Source of the DNA: an uncultured Hungatella sp.
GTDB taxonomy: Bacteria; Bacillota; Clostridia; Lachnospirales; Lachnospiraceae
Assembly: GCA_910586845.1 (NCBI GenBank)
Contig: CAJUJV010000056.1
Location: forward strand, 1 to 26,928
DNA length: 26,928 bases
Reading direction: 5' to 3'
Below, piece after piece: positions 8,019 to 16,057 of the stretch (the stretch's first letter is position 1; each line of letters begins with the position of its first letter). A program made the position numbers and the translations under genes. Under the pieces are notes generated by a model. That model was not told the DNA's origin. It saw only the letters and a program-made list of their open reading frames with translations, and made no database searches.

Positions 8019-8546
8019 TTATGGGGTTTCTTTTGTCAGAACCTGATTCTTCGGTGCAAAATAGGAAACATCAACCATGACAAACTGGATAATCTTGAAG
8101 ATGATGCAGACGGCGCAGATGGCTCCGGACAGAGGCATGATCCCATACATATACTTCATGGGGATCTCCATGCCCTGGCTGATCTGCTTTCCTGCAACAC
8201 CTACATAGTTGATGCCCTGCCAGGTAAACACCAGATCCACTACCAGCATGATCAGATAGTTTACCACGCTGAGCCATCTCTTAATAGCCGGAGGCACACG
8301 GTCATAGACAATATCGATGATGACATGTTCGCCTTTTATCACATTGATCCCCATGCCCCAGAAGGTGGTAAATGCAAACAGAGTCACGTTGAACTCGGAC
8401 AGCTGTTTCCAGCTGAGGGAGAAAAAGTAACGTGCGATTACGGAGAAGATCACAAGCACCGCCAGAAGTCCCATGGCTGTCACGCCGATGCCGTGATATA
8501 CAAGAAATACTTTGTCGCCGATTTTTTTCAGCTTTTCGATGATAAT
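8019..8546 (-). CDS. dctQ: TRAP transporter small permease subunit (DctQ family), unusual start
   Basis: The four-segment small membrane subunit of the TRAP transporter, which bridges the binding protein and the DctM channel. Family features are GLLAVLVIFSVIARYFF, WGMGINVIKGEHVIIDIVYDRVP and the C-terminal hydrophobic pair. The first ATG/GTG-type start in frame is GTG at 8483, but the frame stays open further and encodes a family-like amphipathic lead (IEKLKKIGDKVFLVYHG). The best ribosome site (AGAAAGGGG, about 8550-8557) lies just before that lead, where only CTG (8549), ATT (8546) or ATC codons are available. I place the start at ATT 8546. The conservative alternative is GTG 8483, giving 154 residues. 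The missing ATG may be another sign of decay of this operon. Confidence 0.8.
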   Translation of the reverse strand: MIIEKLKKIGDKVFLVYHGIGVTAMGLLAVLVIFSVIARYFFSLSWKQLSEFNVTLFAFTTFWGMGINVIKGEHVIIDIVYDRVPPAIKRWLSVVNYLIMLVVDLVFTWQGINYVGVAGKQISQGMEIPMKYMYGIMPLSGAICAVCIIFKIIQFVMVDVSYFAPKNQVLTKETP

Positions 8547-8564
8547 CAGCCCCTTTCTTCAAGT

Positions 8565-8666
8565 CCGCCTCCAGGGCGGCTGCGTTTATGCACACGGGGG
8601 CGGAGTGGAGTATGCCGCTAAAGCGGCCGCCCCCGGCGCGGCAAGTAGGGGAAAAGCCTTCCCTAC
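8565..8666 (-). other. Cluster of stable hairpins between dctP and dctQ
   Basis: Three GC-rich inverted repeats follow one another in the roughly 230-bp dctP-dctQ gap. (1) CCGCC/GGCGG at 8565-8579. (2) CGGGGGCGG/CCGCCCCCG at 8595-8603 and 8627-8635, with an inner GCCGC/GCGGC pair, making a nested stem. (3) GTAGGGGAA/TTCCCTAC at 8645-8666, with one bulge. No coding frame fits the stretch. In the mRNA they could protect or separate the dctP and dctQM segments. They could also be a degraded repetitive element. Confidence 0.6.
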
Positions 8667-8710
8667 TCGATTTTATCCTGCGAAAACCGGCTGTTGTCAG
8701 GGCTTTCACA

Positions 8711-8753
8711 GAAAAACTCCCGGAATATCGATGGTGCACATTCCAGGAGTTTT
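8711..8753 (-). terminator. Terminator-like hairpin directly after dctP
   Basis: On the minus strand AAAACTCC.GGAAT pairs with ATTCC.GGAGTTTT, with about 13 nt in the loop, and the 3' arm runs into TTTTTCTG. It lies about 20 bp downstream of the dctP stop and upstream of dctQ. A partial terminator here is a known way to make more binding protein than permease, since binding proteins are needed in excess. Confidence 0.7.
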
Positions 8754-8773
8754 GATTCTGAACCGTTTTCTGA

Positions 8774-9809
8774 TTATTTTGTATTGGCTACGATATCCAG
8801 CATCTCCTGCAGTTCTTCTGCAGTCATGATGCCTTCTTCTACACACTGATCATAGACGATCTGAACGGCATCCTGGAATGCTTTCAGTTCTTCTGCGCTG
8901 GGTTCATAAACCTCACAGCCTGCATCGATGACTACCTGCTTTGCAGCTTCCTGATTTTCGTCGATCAGCTGGTCGTTGTAGGCTCCCATCTCTGTGGCGC
9001 ACTCGGAGATAATGGTGCGGTACTCTTCGGGAAGACTGTTCCACCATGCTGCATTTACATAAAACGGATCGGGATGGAACTGATAATTAACCTCTGTAAA
9101 ATACTTCTGAACCTCATAGAATTTCATGCCTTCCACGTTGACCCACGGATTTTCCTGTCCGTCAGCGACACCGGTCTTAAGGCCCATATACAGATCGGAA
9201 TAGGGGATGGTAGTCGTGGTGGCGCCCAGGGCGATAAAGGTTTTGTCAATGGTGTTCATACCGTTTGTACGCATCTTTAAGCCCTGAAGATCATCGGGTT
9301 TGGTAATGGGATGCTTGCTGTTGGAAAACTGTCTCCAGCCGCCTGCGTCGCACAGATTGATGATCACGGTACCGGTCTCTGCTTCGGCTTCTGCACAGAC
9401 CTTCTTGGCCAGATCGCTCTGGAGAAGAGCGGTTACCTGTGCGCGGTTCTGAGCAAGGAAAGGAAGGGTAAACATCAGAAGACGGGGACTGAAGTCAAAC
9501 TGGCCGCCTCTCATACCCTGAACAGTACCTGCCACCACCTGCTCCAGCATCTCTTTCTCCGTGCCTAACTGGCCGTTGCCGAATACTTCTACAGTCACAT
9601 GGCCGTTGGTTCTGGCAGCAACGTCTTCCGCAAATTTCTCCATGGATACATAACGTGGATTGCCCTCAGGCTGCGTGTCCTACCATCATGGTAAAGTCGC
9701 CTAAGGCTGCATAGGGATCCTCTCCCCCGGACTTGGTCTCTCCTCCTGCTGCAGGGGCTGCCGTCGTGGCTTCCGAACCTCCTGCCGCCGCAGTAGTAGC
9801 AGCAGGCAG
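8774..9809 (-). pseudogene. dctP: TRAP transporter substrate-binding protein DctP, 5'-truncated and frameshifted
   Basis: Extracytoplasmic solute-binding protein of the TRAP system. The main open frame (8774-9643, 289 residues from an internal ATG) shows EVFGNGQLGTEKEMLEQV, KPDDLQGLKMRTNG, the conserved YSDLYMGLKTGVADGQENP stretch, and INAAWWNSLP-like text. Upstream residues EGNPRYVS are in this frame back to a TAG at 9680-9682. The earlier part of the mature protein, EDPYAALGDFTMMVGHA, is in another frame that ends in TGA at 9666-9668. A frameshift therefore lies between 9666 and 9680. Further upstream an Ala/Gly/Thr-rich lipoprotein-type linker continues to about 9809, where it joins the GntR remnant. 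No signal peptide or lipobox cysteine remains. It is probably non-functional, or a sequencing error combined with a real deletion. Confidence 0.85.
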
Positions 9810-10333
9810 GCTTTGTTCAGATCGTCCCTCACAAAGGGACTATCGTCACACCCATTGATCTGAAGATGGCCAGTCAGTGGATTTTTCAGAGGATGGCCGT
9901 GGAATGTATGGTGCTGAGAGATTTTATCAATATATGTACCCCTACGGATGTGGCCAGAGTCCACTACGCACAGCAGTGTCTCCAGAAGATCGTCGATGAT
10001 ATGGAAAGAAATCCGGAGAAATTTGACATTAACGAGTTTCTGAAGACAGACCTGGATATGCACAGAGTGTGGTTCCAGGTCACAGACAAGATTCCCCTTT
10101 GGGAAAACCTGATCCGGCCCCAGGCAGATTACTCCCGCTTTATCCGACTGGATATCATAGGGGGGCGCAATGTGCCGGATGTGATGGAGGAACACAGGGA
10201 AATGATCGATGTGATCGAGAACAGAAATTTTTCTGCCATCGAACCTCTCTTAAAACGCCATCTTTACGGCGGGGTCCGGAGAATGGGAGGCAATCTGTTT
10301 TCGGAAGAATATCGGAAATTTTTTTCGGCATAG
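9809..10333 (+). pseudogene. GntR/FCD-family regulator lacking its DNA-binding domain
   Basis: C-terminal part of a FadR-type GntR regulator. The open frame enters from the dctP junction as GFVQIVPHKGTIVTPIDLK, the end of the winged helix-turn-helix (the wing usually reads VVPQKGT.V). It continues through the helical FCD ligand-binding domain, including DLDMHRVWF, the EEHREMIDVIENRN segment and LKRHLYGG. The D...H, EH and H residues in these segments correspond to the usual metal/ligand site. The first ATG in frame is at 9866 (155 residues). The recognition helix and everything before it are absent. It probably was the divergently transcribed regulator of the TRAP operon; one deletion removed both 5' ends. 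Confidence 0.8.
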
Positions 10334-10344
10334 CCCTCTGGATA

Positions 10345-10410
10345 AAACAGCGTCCGGAAGGCGGAATCTGGGAACCGTTCCGTCTTTCGGACGCTGTTTC
10401 TGTCTGTTCT
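10345..10410 (+). terminator. Large intergenic hairpin, likely terminator
   Basis: AAACAGCGTCCG (10345-10356) pairs perfectly with CGGACGCTGTTT (10388-10399), and an inner GCGGAA/TTCCGT pairing extends the stem. On the plus strand it is followed by a T-rich run, so it suits the end of the GntR gene. It also sits between converging units, about 25 bp after the histidine kinase stop codon, and could serve both strands. Confidence 0.75.
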
Positions 10411-10432
10411 TTTCCGGACGCGGCGATCATGT

Positions 10433-12745
10433 TCAGTCTGACTCCGGCAGAACAGGAAATTTCAGCTGGGCCTTAAACAGATCTCCGTCTATATAGATAT
10501 CAAAGAGGCCTCCCTGAAGCAGGGTGAGGCTTTTGGCGATGGACAGCCCCAGACCGCTTCCTTCCGTGGTCCGCGCCACGTCTCCCCGGACAAACCGCTC
10601 CGTCAGCTCGTCGGCATTGATGTTGAGAGGATTCTCAGATACGTTTTTGATGGTAAAATAGACATAATTGTTTTTCCGGACCACGTCTACATAGACCCGG
10701 CTGTTTTCCATGGCATACTTAAAAGCATTGATGTAAAGATTTTCCAGGACACGCCACAGCCGCCGCCCGTCGGCAGCGATGAAGATGTTCTCCACAGGCA
10801 GGCTGGCCATAAGTTCCAGATGGCGCTGGGCAAATTTCTCTTCGAATTCTCCGTTGGTCTGATGGATCAACTCTACCAGATCGATGTTGGCGATCTCCAG
10901 CTTCAGGTTGCCGGAGCTTGCCTTGGAGGCTTCCACCAGGTCCTCGGTCAGGGTCTTCAGACGCTGGGATTTCTGGTCCAGCACTTCCAGATACCGCTGG
11001 ATCTTCTCGTCCTGGATATTCTCCCTTTTCAGCAGATCCACATAGTTGATGATGGATGTGAGGGGAGTCTTGATGTCGTGAGACACATTGGTGATCAGGT
11101 CTGCTTTCAGCCGTTCGCTTTTGACCTGTTCTTGGAGAGCGGTCTCCATGCCGTCGCCGATGTTGTTGAGAGTTCTGGCCAGATCAGCGCTCTTGGGGGA
11201 GAAACCGGTGGTGTCGATCTTGTAGCTGGTCTCGCCCTCGGACATCTTAAAAATACCCAGGGATATCTTCTCGGTCTCGCCGGTATTGCGGTACATCAGA
11301 AGATAGGTCCATATCTGAAAGCCCAGCAGCAGGATCAGGGGAACCAGATAAAGCCAGGAAAAGGACAGCAGCTCTCTGTTCTTGTACAGATAATACGAAC
11401 TGTAAGCCAGCATGACAGTGCCTGCCAGATATCCCAGAAAACAGGCCGTCATGCGGGAGGGAAAGCTGGCGTGATCCAGGGCAGCCTTGCACCAGCGCCA
11501 CAGGCGGCAGATCAGACAGTCATGGATCAGAGTCCTGGCTTTGTACTGCCGCAGCAGACAGAATCCCCAGGCCAGGGACAGCAGGTAGATGCCGGTCCGG
11601 TAACCGATAGTGATAAAGAAGTTCCGGTGATCCTGATTGACCAGGAACCGGGCCGCCGTTTTTCCCAGAACAGGAGATATGCCCTGCCAGCACCACAGGC
11701 AGGCGGCAAACAGGACCGCCGTACATTCGGCAGGGATCCTGTCGTAATAGGTCAGGCAGATCTCATGGTCCTCCTGATTCCGGTGGCCTGACAGATGCAT
11801 CAGGCAGACAAGAGTGATGAAAAGCCCTGCACATCCCAGAGAGAACAGGATCAGCCCTGTAATGTAGTTGACTCGCACCCGGGTATATGCGTTGTGGGCC
11901 TGGGAATAGGGATCCGTGTGAGGATATCTTGTATCCAGGCCCAGGATGATATAATAGTTGTTGTTGCCGTACAGATTATAGTTCTCCAGCTCGGAAGTAA
12001 TATTCTTGGGAATATATTTTAAATTGGTATCGATCAGGATGGAACTGCCTGACAGGTACAGATACCGCCCCAGATTTTTCAGGTCTTCCAGAGGATACTG
12101 GGCCGCATTGGTGTAGAGCCGTTCATTCTGAGAACTGTCCATGTAGGAAACACGAAAATACAGGTTGGAAGGACGGTCCATGTAATTATACTGGATCTGG
12201 TAATATTCTCCCAGAAGAGTAAGAATCTCCACTGCCAGCTCTTCTCTGGTAGAATAAGCGTCTCCTGGTTCCGAATAATGCTTTGCGGCATCAGGGTCGT
12301 AAGTCTTCCACTCGATGAGCGGGATAGCGGCATTGCGGGTATCTCTCTCATGGACAGAGGGCCCTCCGGCCACCTCGAAAGCGTCGGTCAGATAGTATCC
12401 CCAGCTCTTGGCAGAACGGACCATGTCGTTGAGAGTATAGATCATGGTCTTGCCGGAACTGAAGGTGACGCAGACCATGTCCTTGTTGTAGTCCAGTTTT
12501 CCGTCCGTTTCAAATAAGTCCTTGTACTTGACATATTTGAAGATCATCTCCACATCGGATTCCAGCTGTTCCGTAAAAGGAAGAGTGTCTGCATAGGATT
12601 CCTCGTGGATCCAGCTGAGTCCCCGGCCGAAGTTTTCATTAAAGTAGATAAATGAGATGCCGGCGAGGAACAGACCGAGGAACAGTCCGTGGAAAAGAAG
12701 AAGAAATTTTTTTTTCAGGCTTATGGGCCAGGCAGGTTTCTTCAT
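10433..12745 (-). CDS. Membrane sensor histidine kinase with multi-spanning sensor region
   Basis: Sensor kinase of a two-component system, 770 residues. One N-terminal membrane segment (about 11-33) is followed by a roughly 255-residue extracytoplasmic region, then about five more membrane segments between 293 and 484. A HAMP-like linker (around 490-530) follows. The HisKA domain has phosphoacceptor His556 in NVSHDIKTPLTSI. The HATPase domain has the N-box ENLYINAFKYA (Asn673), a D/F-box near ERFVRGD, and the G-box GSGLGLS (from about 729). The H-box type matches the VanS/PhoR-like group. It follows its response regulator by 9 bp and is evidently co-transcribed. The signal is unknown. Confidence 0.93.
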   Translation of the reverse strand: MKKPAWPISLKKKFLLLFHGLFLGLFLAGISFIYFNENFGRGLSWIHEESYADTLPFTEQLESDVEMIFKYVKYKDLFETDGKLDYNKDMVCVTFSSGKTMIYTLNDMVRSAKSWGYYLTDAFEVAGGPSVHERDTRNAAIPLIEWKTYDPDAAKHYSEPGDAYSTREELAVEILTLLGEYYQIQYNYMDRPSNLYFRVSYMDSSQNERLYTNAAQYPLEDLKNLGRYLYLSGSSILIDTNLKYIPKNITSELENYNLYGNNNYYIILGLDTRYPHTDPYSQAHNAYTRVRVNYITGLILFSLGCAGLFITLVCLMHLSGHRNQEDHEICLTYYDRIPAECTAVLFAACLWCWQGISPVLGKTAARFLVNQDHRNFFITIGYRTGIYLLSLAWGFCLLRQYKARTLIHDCLICRLWRWCKAALDHASFPSRMTACFLGYLAGTVMLAYSSYYLYKNRELLSFSWLYLVPLILLLGFQIWTYLLMYRNTGETEKISLGIFKMSEGETSYKIDTTGFSPKSADLARTLNNIGDGMETALQEQVKSERLKADLITNVSHDIKTPLTSIINYVDLLKRENIQDEKIQRYLEVLDQKSQRLKTLTEDLVEASKASSGNLKLEIANIDLVELIHQTNGEFEEKFAQRHLELMASLPVENIFIAADGRRLWRVLENLYINAFKYAMENSRVYVDVVRKNNYVYFTIKNVSENPLNINADELTERFVRGDVARTTEGSGLGLSIAKSLTLLQGGLFDIYIDGDLFKAQLKFPVLPESD

Positions 12746-12754
12746 GGATCACCT

Positions 12755-13450
12755 CTATTGTTTTTCGATCTTATAGCCCACGCCCCAGACTACTTTCAGG
12801 TAACGGGGTTCCCTGGGATTGATCTCGATCTTTTCCCTGATATGCCTGATATGTACGGCCACGGTGTTGTCGGCGCCGATGGCCTCTTCGTTCCAGATCT
12901 GCTCGTAGATCTCGTCAATGGAAAATACCTTGCCTGCGTTTTTCACCAGAAGCAGCAGGATATTGTACTCGATGGGAGTCAGTTTAATAAGGTCTCCATC
13001 CACAAAGACCTCCTTGTTGTCATCATGGATGAGAAGACCTCCGCATTTATATACATTATCCGTATTCTGCTGATTTAGATTGCCCAGCTGAGTGTAGCGG
13101 CGGATATGGGACTTGACCCTGGCCACCAGCTCCAGAGGGTTAAAGGGCTTGGCAATATAGTCGTCGGCGCCGATGTTCAGTCCCAGGATCTTATCGTTAT
13201 CCTCGGACTTGGCGGACAGGATGATAATGGGAATACTGCTGTTCTCCCGGACTTTCAGAGTGGTGCGGATGCCGTCCAGTCCGGGCATCATCACATCCAC
13301 GATCATCAGATCCACCTGATTATACTCCAGAAGCTCCAGTGCTTCGAAACCGTCATATGCCTTAATGACCTGAAAGCCTTCTCCGGTGAGATAGATGTCT
13401 ATGGCTTCCACGATCTGTTTATCGTCGTCACAAACCAAGATAGTCTGCAT
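12755..13450 (-). CDS. OmpR/PhoB-family response regulator
   Basis: Transcription regulator partner of the downstream kinase, 231 residues. The receiver domain (about 1-120) has the acidic pair in VCDDDKQ, phosphoacceptor Asp52 in LMIVDVMMPGLDG, and the conserved Lys in ILSAKSED. The C-terminal winged helix (about 130-229) carries LTPIEYNILLLL, VFSIDEIYEQIW and the recognition part HIRHIREKIE with VWGVGYKIE. A strong GGAGGAGG site precedes the ATG. Gene order regulator-kinase with a 9-bp gap indicates one operon. The regulon is unknown. Confidence 0.96.
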   Translation of the reverse strand: MQTILVCDDDKQIVEAIDIYLTGEGFQVIKAYDGFEALELLEYNQVDLMIVDVMMPGLDGIRTTLKVRENSSIPIIILSAKSEDNDKILGLNIGADDYIAKPFNPLELVARVKSHIRRYTQLGNLNQQNTDNVYKCGGLLIHDDNKEVFVDGDLIKLTPIEYNILLLLVKNAGKVFSIDEIYEQIWNEEAIGADNTVAVHIRHIREKIEINPREPRYLKVVWGVGYKIEKQ

Positions 13451-13560
13451 AAAAATACCTCCTCCTGCAGTGTATAGAAACAGTATACAACGGGAAGACA
13501 GAAATGGGTAGGGAATTTTTATTAAGAATTATGGTCGATTTCGGACCTGCATGTTCATCG

Positions 13561-13595
13561 GAAAAGGAACAGGAGTCCGGCGGGCCGGGCTCCTG
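13561..13595 (-). terminator. Probable terminator after glgB
   Basis: On the minus strand CAGGAG.CCCGG pairs with CCGG.CTCCTG around a short loop, followed by TTCCTTTTCC. It lies about 35 bp after the glgB stop codon and upstream of the response regulator gene on the same strand, so it probably separates the two units. The T-run is interrupted, which lowers confidence. Confidence 0.6.
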
Positions 13596-13630
13596 CAGAG
13601 AATATAAGCACAGATAAAGTCCTACGGGGA

Positions 13631-15541
13631 TCAGAACCGGAAGATGGCTGTTCCGTAAGCCGGAAGAGGATAGGCGAAGGAGAAAGGCTGCCCGTCGCAT
13701 TCCTGTTTGGTGGAGCGGTAGATCACCTTGTCGTCGCCTGTCTTGTAGAGGCCGTGGGTCTGATCCAGGATCAGGGAATAGCTGCAGCGTTTGGGAACAC
13801 CTACCCGGTAGTCCGGACGGGCTACGGGAGTGAAGTTGCAGATAAACAGCAGGTTCTGCTTGCCTGTCTTGTTGCGGCGGATAAAGCTGAAGATGCTGCG
13901 GTCTCCGTCATTGGCATTGATCCACTGAAAACCGTCCCAGTCATAATCCAGGCTGTACATGGACGGATATTTTTTGTAGATGTGGAGCAGATCCCTGAAA
14001 TAGTTCTGCAGGTCCCTGTGAAGAGGTTCTTCCGCCAGATACCAGTCCAGAGAAACCTTCTCATCCCACTCGTGAAGCTGGCCGAAATCCTGACCCATGA
14101 ACAGAAGCTTTTTGCCCGGATGTCCCATCATGAAAGTGTATCCTACTTTCAGATTGGCGAATTTATCGTCGTGAAGCCCGGGCATCTTGTTGATCATGGA
14201 GCATTTTAAGTGAACCACCTCATCGTGGGACAGAACCAGGATGAAATTCTCGCTGGTGGCATAAGTCATGCCGAAGGTCATCTTGTTGTGATTGTATTTG
14301 CGGAAATAGGGGTCAAGCTTCATGTACTCCAGAAAATCGTGCATCCAGCCCATATTCCACTTGAATTTAAAGCCCAGACCTCCATCTTCCGGCTTGCCGG
14401 TCACCATAGGCCATGCGGTGGATTCCTCGGCGATGATCATGGCTCCGTTGCAGCGCTGTTTCACAATGCTGTTTAAGTGCTTGAAAAATTCGATGGCCTC
14501 CAGGTTCTTGTTCTCGCCGTACTTGTTGGCCACCCAGTTGCCGTTGGACCGTCCGTAATCCAGATAGAGCATGGATGCCACCGCATCCACCCGCAGTCCG
14601 TCGATGTGATACCGCTCGATCCAGTACAGGGCGTTGGAGATGAGGAAGTTGGACACCTCGTGCTTTTCATAGTCAAATACCTTGGTTCCCCAGTCCGGGT
14701 GCTCGCCTTTTCTGGAATCTGCATATTCATACAGGGGCTGGCCGTCAAAGTCCGCCAGTCCGTGAGCGTCTCTGGGGAAGTGAGCCGGAACCCAGTCCAG
14801 GATCACGCCGATGCCTTTTTTGTGCATATAATTGACAAAATACATGAACTCTTTCGCCGTACCGTAGCGGGATGTGGGGGCATAGTAGCCGGTGACCTGA
14901 TATCCCCAGGAACCGTCGAAAGGATGTTCCGCGATGCCTATCAGTTCCACATGAGTGTAGCCCATATTCTTCACATAGTCTGCCAGCTCGTGGGCTGCCT
15001 CTATGTAGGTGTAGAATCCGTCCTTCTCATCCCGGTTCTGCTTCTTCCAGGAACCTAAGTGGACCTCATAGATGGAAAGAGGTGAGGAGAGCAGATCCGT
15101 CTCTTTTCTCTTGGACATCCAGTTGTCATCCTTCCAGACAAAACCGGAGATGTCCGCGGTTATGGAGGCAGTGCCGGGGCGGTACTCGGCCTCAAAGGCA
15201 TAGGGATCGGATTTGAAAATCACTTTCCCGCTGGCCGTGGTGATGGCGTATTTGTACAGCTGGCCCACGCCCAGGCCGGGAACAAAGGCCTCATAGATGC
15301 CGGAAGTTCCCAGGGCCTCCATGGGAGTGGCATCCGGATTCCAGTTGTTGAAATCTCCTACAACTCCTACTGCCCGGGCATGAGGCGCCCACACGGCAAA
15401 GTACATGCCCTCCTTCCGGCGGTAGGTCTTCGGATGCGCTCCCAGTTTGTCGTAGATCTCGTAGTGAGTGCCCTCCCCGAAAAGATATCTGTCGGTCTCG
15501 GTAATAAACCCGGTTCCCAATTCTTTTTTACTCCGTGCCAT
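13631..15541 (-). CDS. glgB: 1,4-alpha-glucan (glycogen) branching enzyme
   Basis: GH13 enzyme that makes alpha-1,6 branches in glycogen in the cytoplasm. An N-terminal CBM48 domain (FAVWAPHARAVGVVGDFN.WN) is followed by the catalytic barrel with SIYEVHLGSW, DWVPAHFP, nucleophile Asp in GLRVDAVASMLYLDYG, acid/base Glu in IIAEESTAWP and transition-state Asp in LSHDEVVH, then a C-terminal beta domain. I chose ATG 15541 (636 residues; catalytic D319, E372, D440) because GGAGGA lies 8 nt before it. An in-frame ATG at 15556 would place that site inside the coding region. It follows the YaaL-like gene by 25 bp and shares its promoter. No other glycogen genes are in the window. Confidence 0.96.
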   Translation of the reverse strand: MARSKKELGTGFITETDRYLFGEGTHYEIYDKLGAHPKTYRRKEGMYFAVWAPHARAVGVVGDFNNWNPDATPMEALGTSGIYEAFVPGLGVGQLYKYAITTASGKVIFKSDPYAFEAEYRPGTASITADISGFVWKDDNWMSKRKETDLLSSPLSIYEVHLGSWKKQNRDEKDGFYTYIEAAHELADYVKNMGYTHVELIGIAEHPFDGSWGYQVTGYYAPTSRYGTAKEFMYFVNYMHKKGIGVILDWVPAHFPRDAHGLADFDGQPLYEYADSRKGEHPDWGTKVFDYEKHEVSNFLISNALYWIERYHIDGLRVDAVASMLYLDYGRSNGNWVANKYGENKNLEAIEFFKHLNSIVKQRCNGAMIIAEESTAWPMVTGKPEDGGLGFKFKWNMGWMHDFLEYMKLDPYFRKYNHNKMTFGMTYATSENFILVLSHDEVVHLKCSMINKMPGLHDDKFANLKVGYTFMMGHPGKKLLFMGQDFGQLHEWDEKVSLDWYLAEEPLHRDLQNYFRDLLHIYKKYPSMYSLDYDWDGFQWINANDGDRSIFSFIRRNKTGKQNLLFICNFTPVARPDYRVGVPKRCSYSLILDQTHGLYKTGDDKVIYRSTKQECDGQPFSFAYPLPAYGTAIFRF

Positions 15542-15566
15542 AACGTGTTCCTCCATGAGTTTTAGC

Positions 15567-15794
15567 CTATGCTTCCATGTCCAGACTTTTGAATCTCTGC
15601 AGAAGAAACTGATACCGCAGCTGGGCCGCGTTAAGCTCGTAGATATAACAGTCGATCAGAGTCGGGTCCACTACCTGCTCAAAATGGTTTCTCACAGAAT
15701 CAATCTTGTGCCGGGTCTGCTCGATCTGTGCCCGGAGGGCCTGCCGTTCTCTCAATCTGGACAGTGCTGCATTGAATTTTTTTCCATGTCTCAT
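15567..15794 (-). CDS. YaaL-like small protein (DUF2508 type)
   Basis: Small helical cytoplasmic protein. The core reads QIEQTRHKIDSVRNHFEQV, then DPTLIDCYIYELNAAQ.RY.FLL. This pattern of an N-terminal helix, an aromatic/Val segment, then a DxxYIYELKAAQ helix is what I recall for YaaL/DUF2508 proteins. Their function is not established. The frame is open to an ATG at 15854 (95 residues), but GGGAG lies 9 nt before the ATG at 15794, so a 75-residue product is more likely. It is the first gene of a unit with glgB. Family assignment is by remembered pattern only. Confidence 0.75.
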   Translation of the reverse strand: MRHGKKFNAALSRLRERQALRAQIEQTRHKIDSVRNHFEQVVDPTLIDCYIYELNAAQLRYQFLLQRFKSLDMEA

Positions 15795-15867
15795 ATCTTT
15801 CATCTCCCAAACTTTGATAAACATAGTTTGTCTGGAAATGGAATTTTTATACATGGAACTTGCTCCT

Positions 15868-15896
15868 ATTTTACCATTTTACCAGGAGCTGGTCAA
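15868..15896 (-). promoter_or_regulatory. Probable promoter for the YaaL-like gene and glgB
   Basis: On the minus strand TTGACC (15891-15896) and TAAAAT (15868-15873) are 17 bp apart, leaving a leader of about 65 nt to the preferred start codon at 15794. It lies back to back with the Tad-operon promoter, whose -35 box begins 30 bp away. Confidence 0.65.
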
Positions 15897-15925
15897 CGAA
15901 TTTAGTAAAAATCTAAAAAAATCTC

Positions 15926-15954
15926 TTGACATTTCCAGATAAAATGTGCATAAT
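15926..15954 (+). promoter_or_regulatory. Strong promoter of the Tad pilus operon
   Basis: TTGACA (15926-15931) and CATAAT (15949-15954) are separated by 17 bp, a near-consensus sigma-A promoter. The leader to the first gene start at 16058 is about 95 nt and contains a small GCCC/GGGC hairpin near 16007-16019. No other promoter of similar quality was seen inside the following 10 kb, so this may drive the whole unit. Confidence 0.75.
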
Positions 15955-16057
15955 AGAGAAACAGTCAGTATAATTCCGAGATGTTCATCAGTATTCATTT
16001 GTTATCGCCCATTTCGGGCAGAGATTCCTGAGGCAGGATGAGAGATTAGGAGGTGGA

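Noticed and set aside
10820..11791. 323-codon plus-strand frame opposite the histidine kinase
   Set aside because: The Gln/Gly/Leu-rich product mirrors kinase codons on the other strand; the kinase motifs are unambiguous.
13451..13500. Possible promoter of the response regulator (TATACT and TATACA on minus)
   Set aside because: No acceptable -35 box at 16-18 bp from either -10-like sequence, so I did not annotate it.
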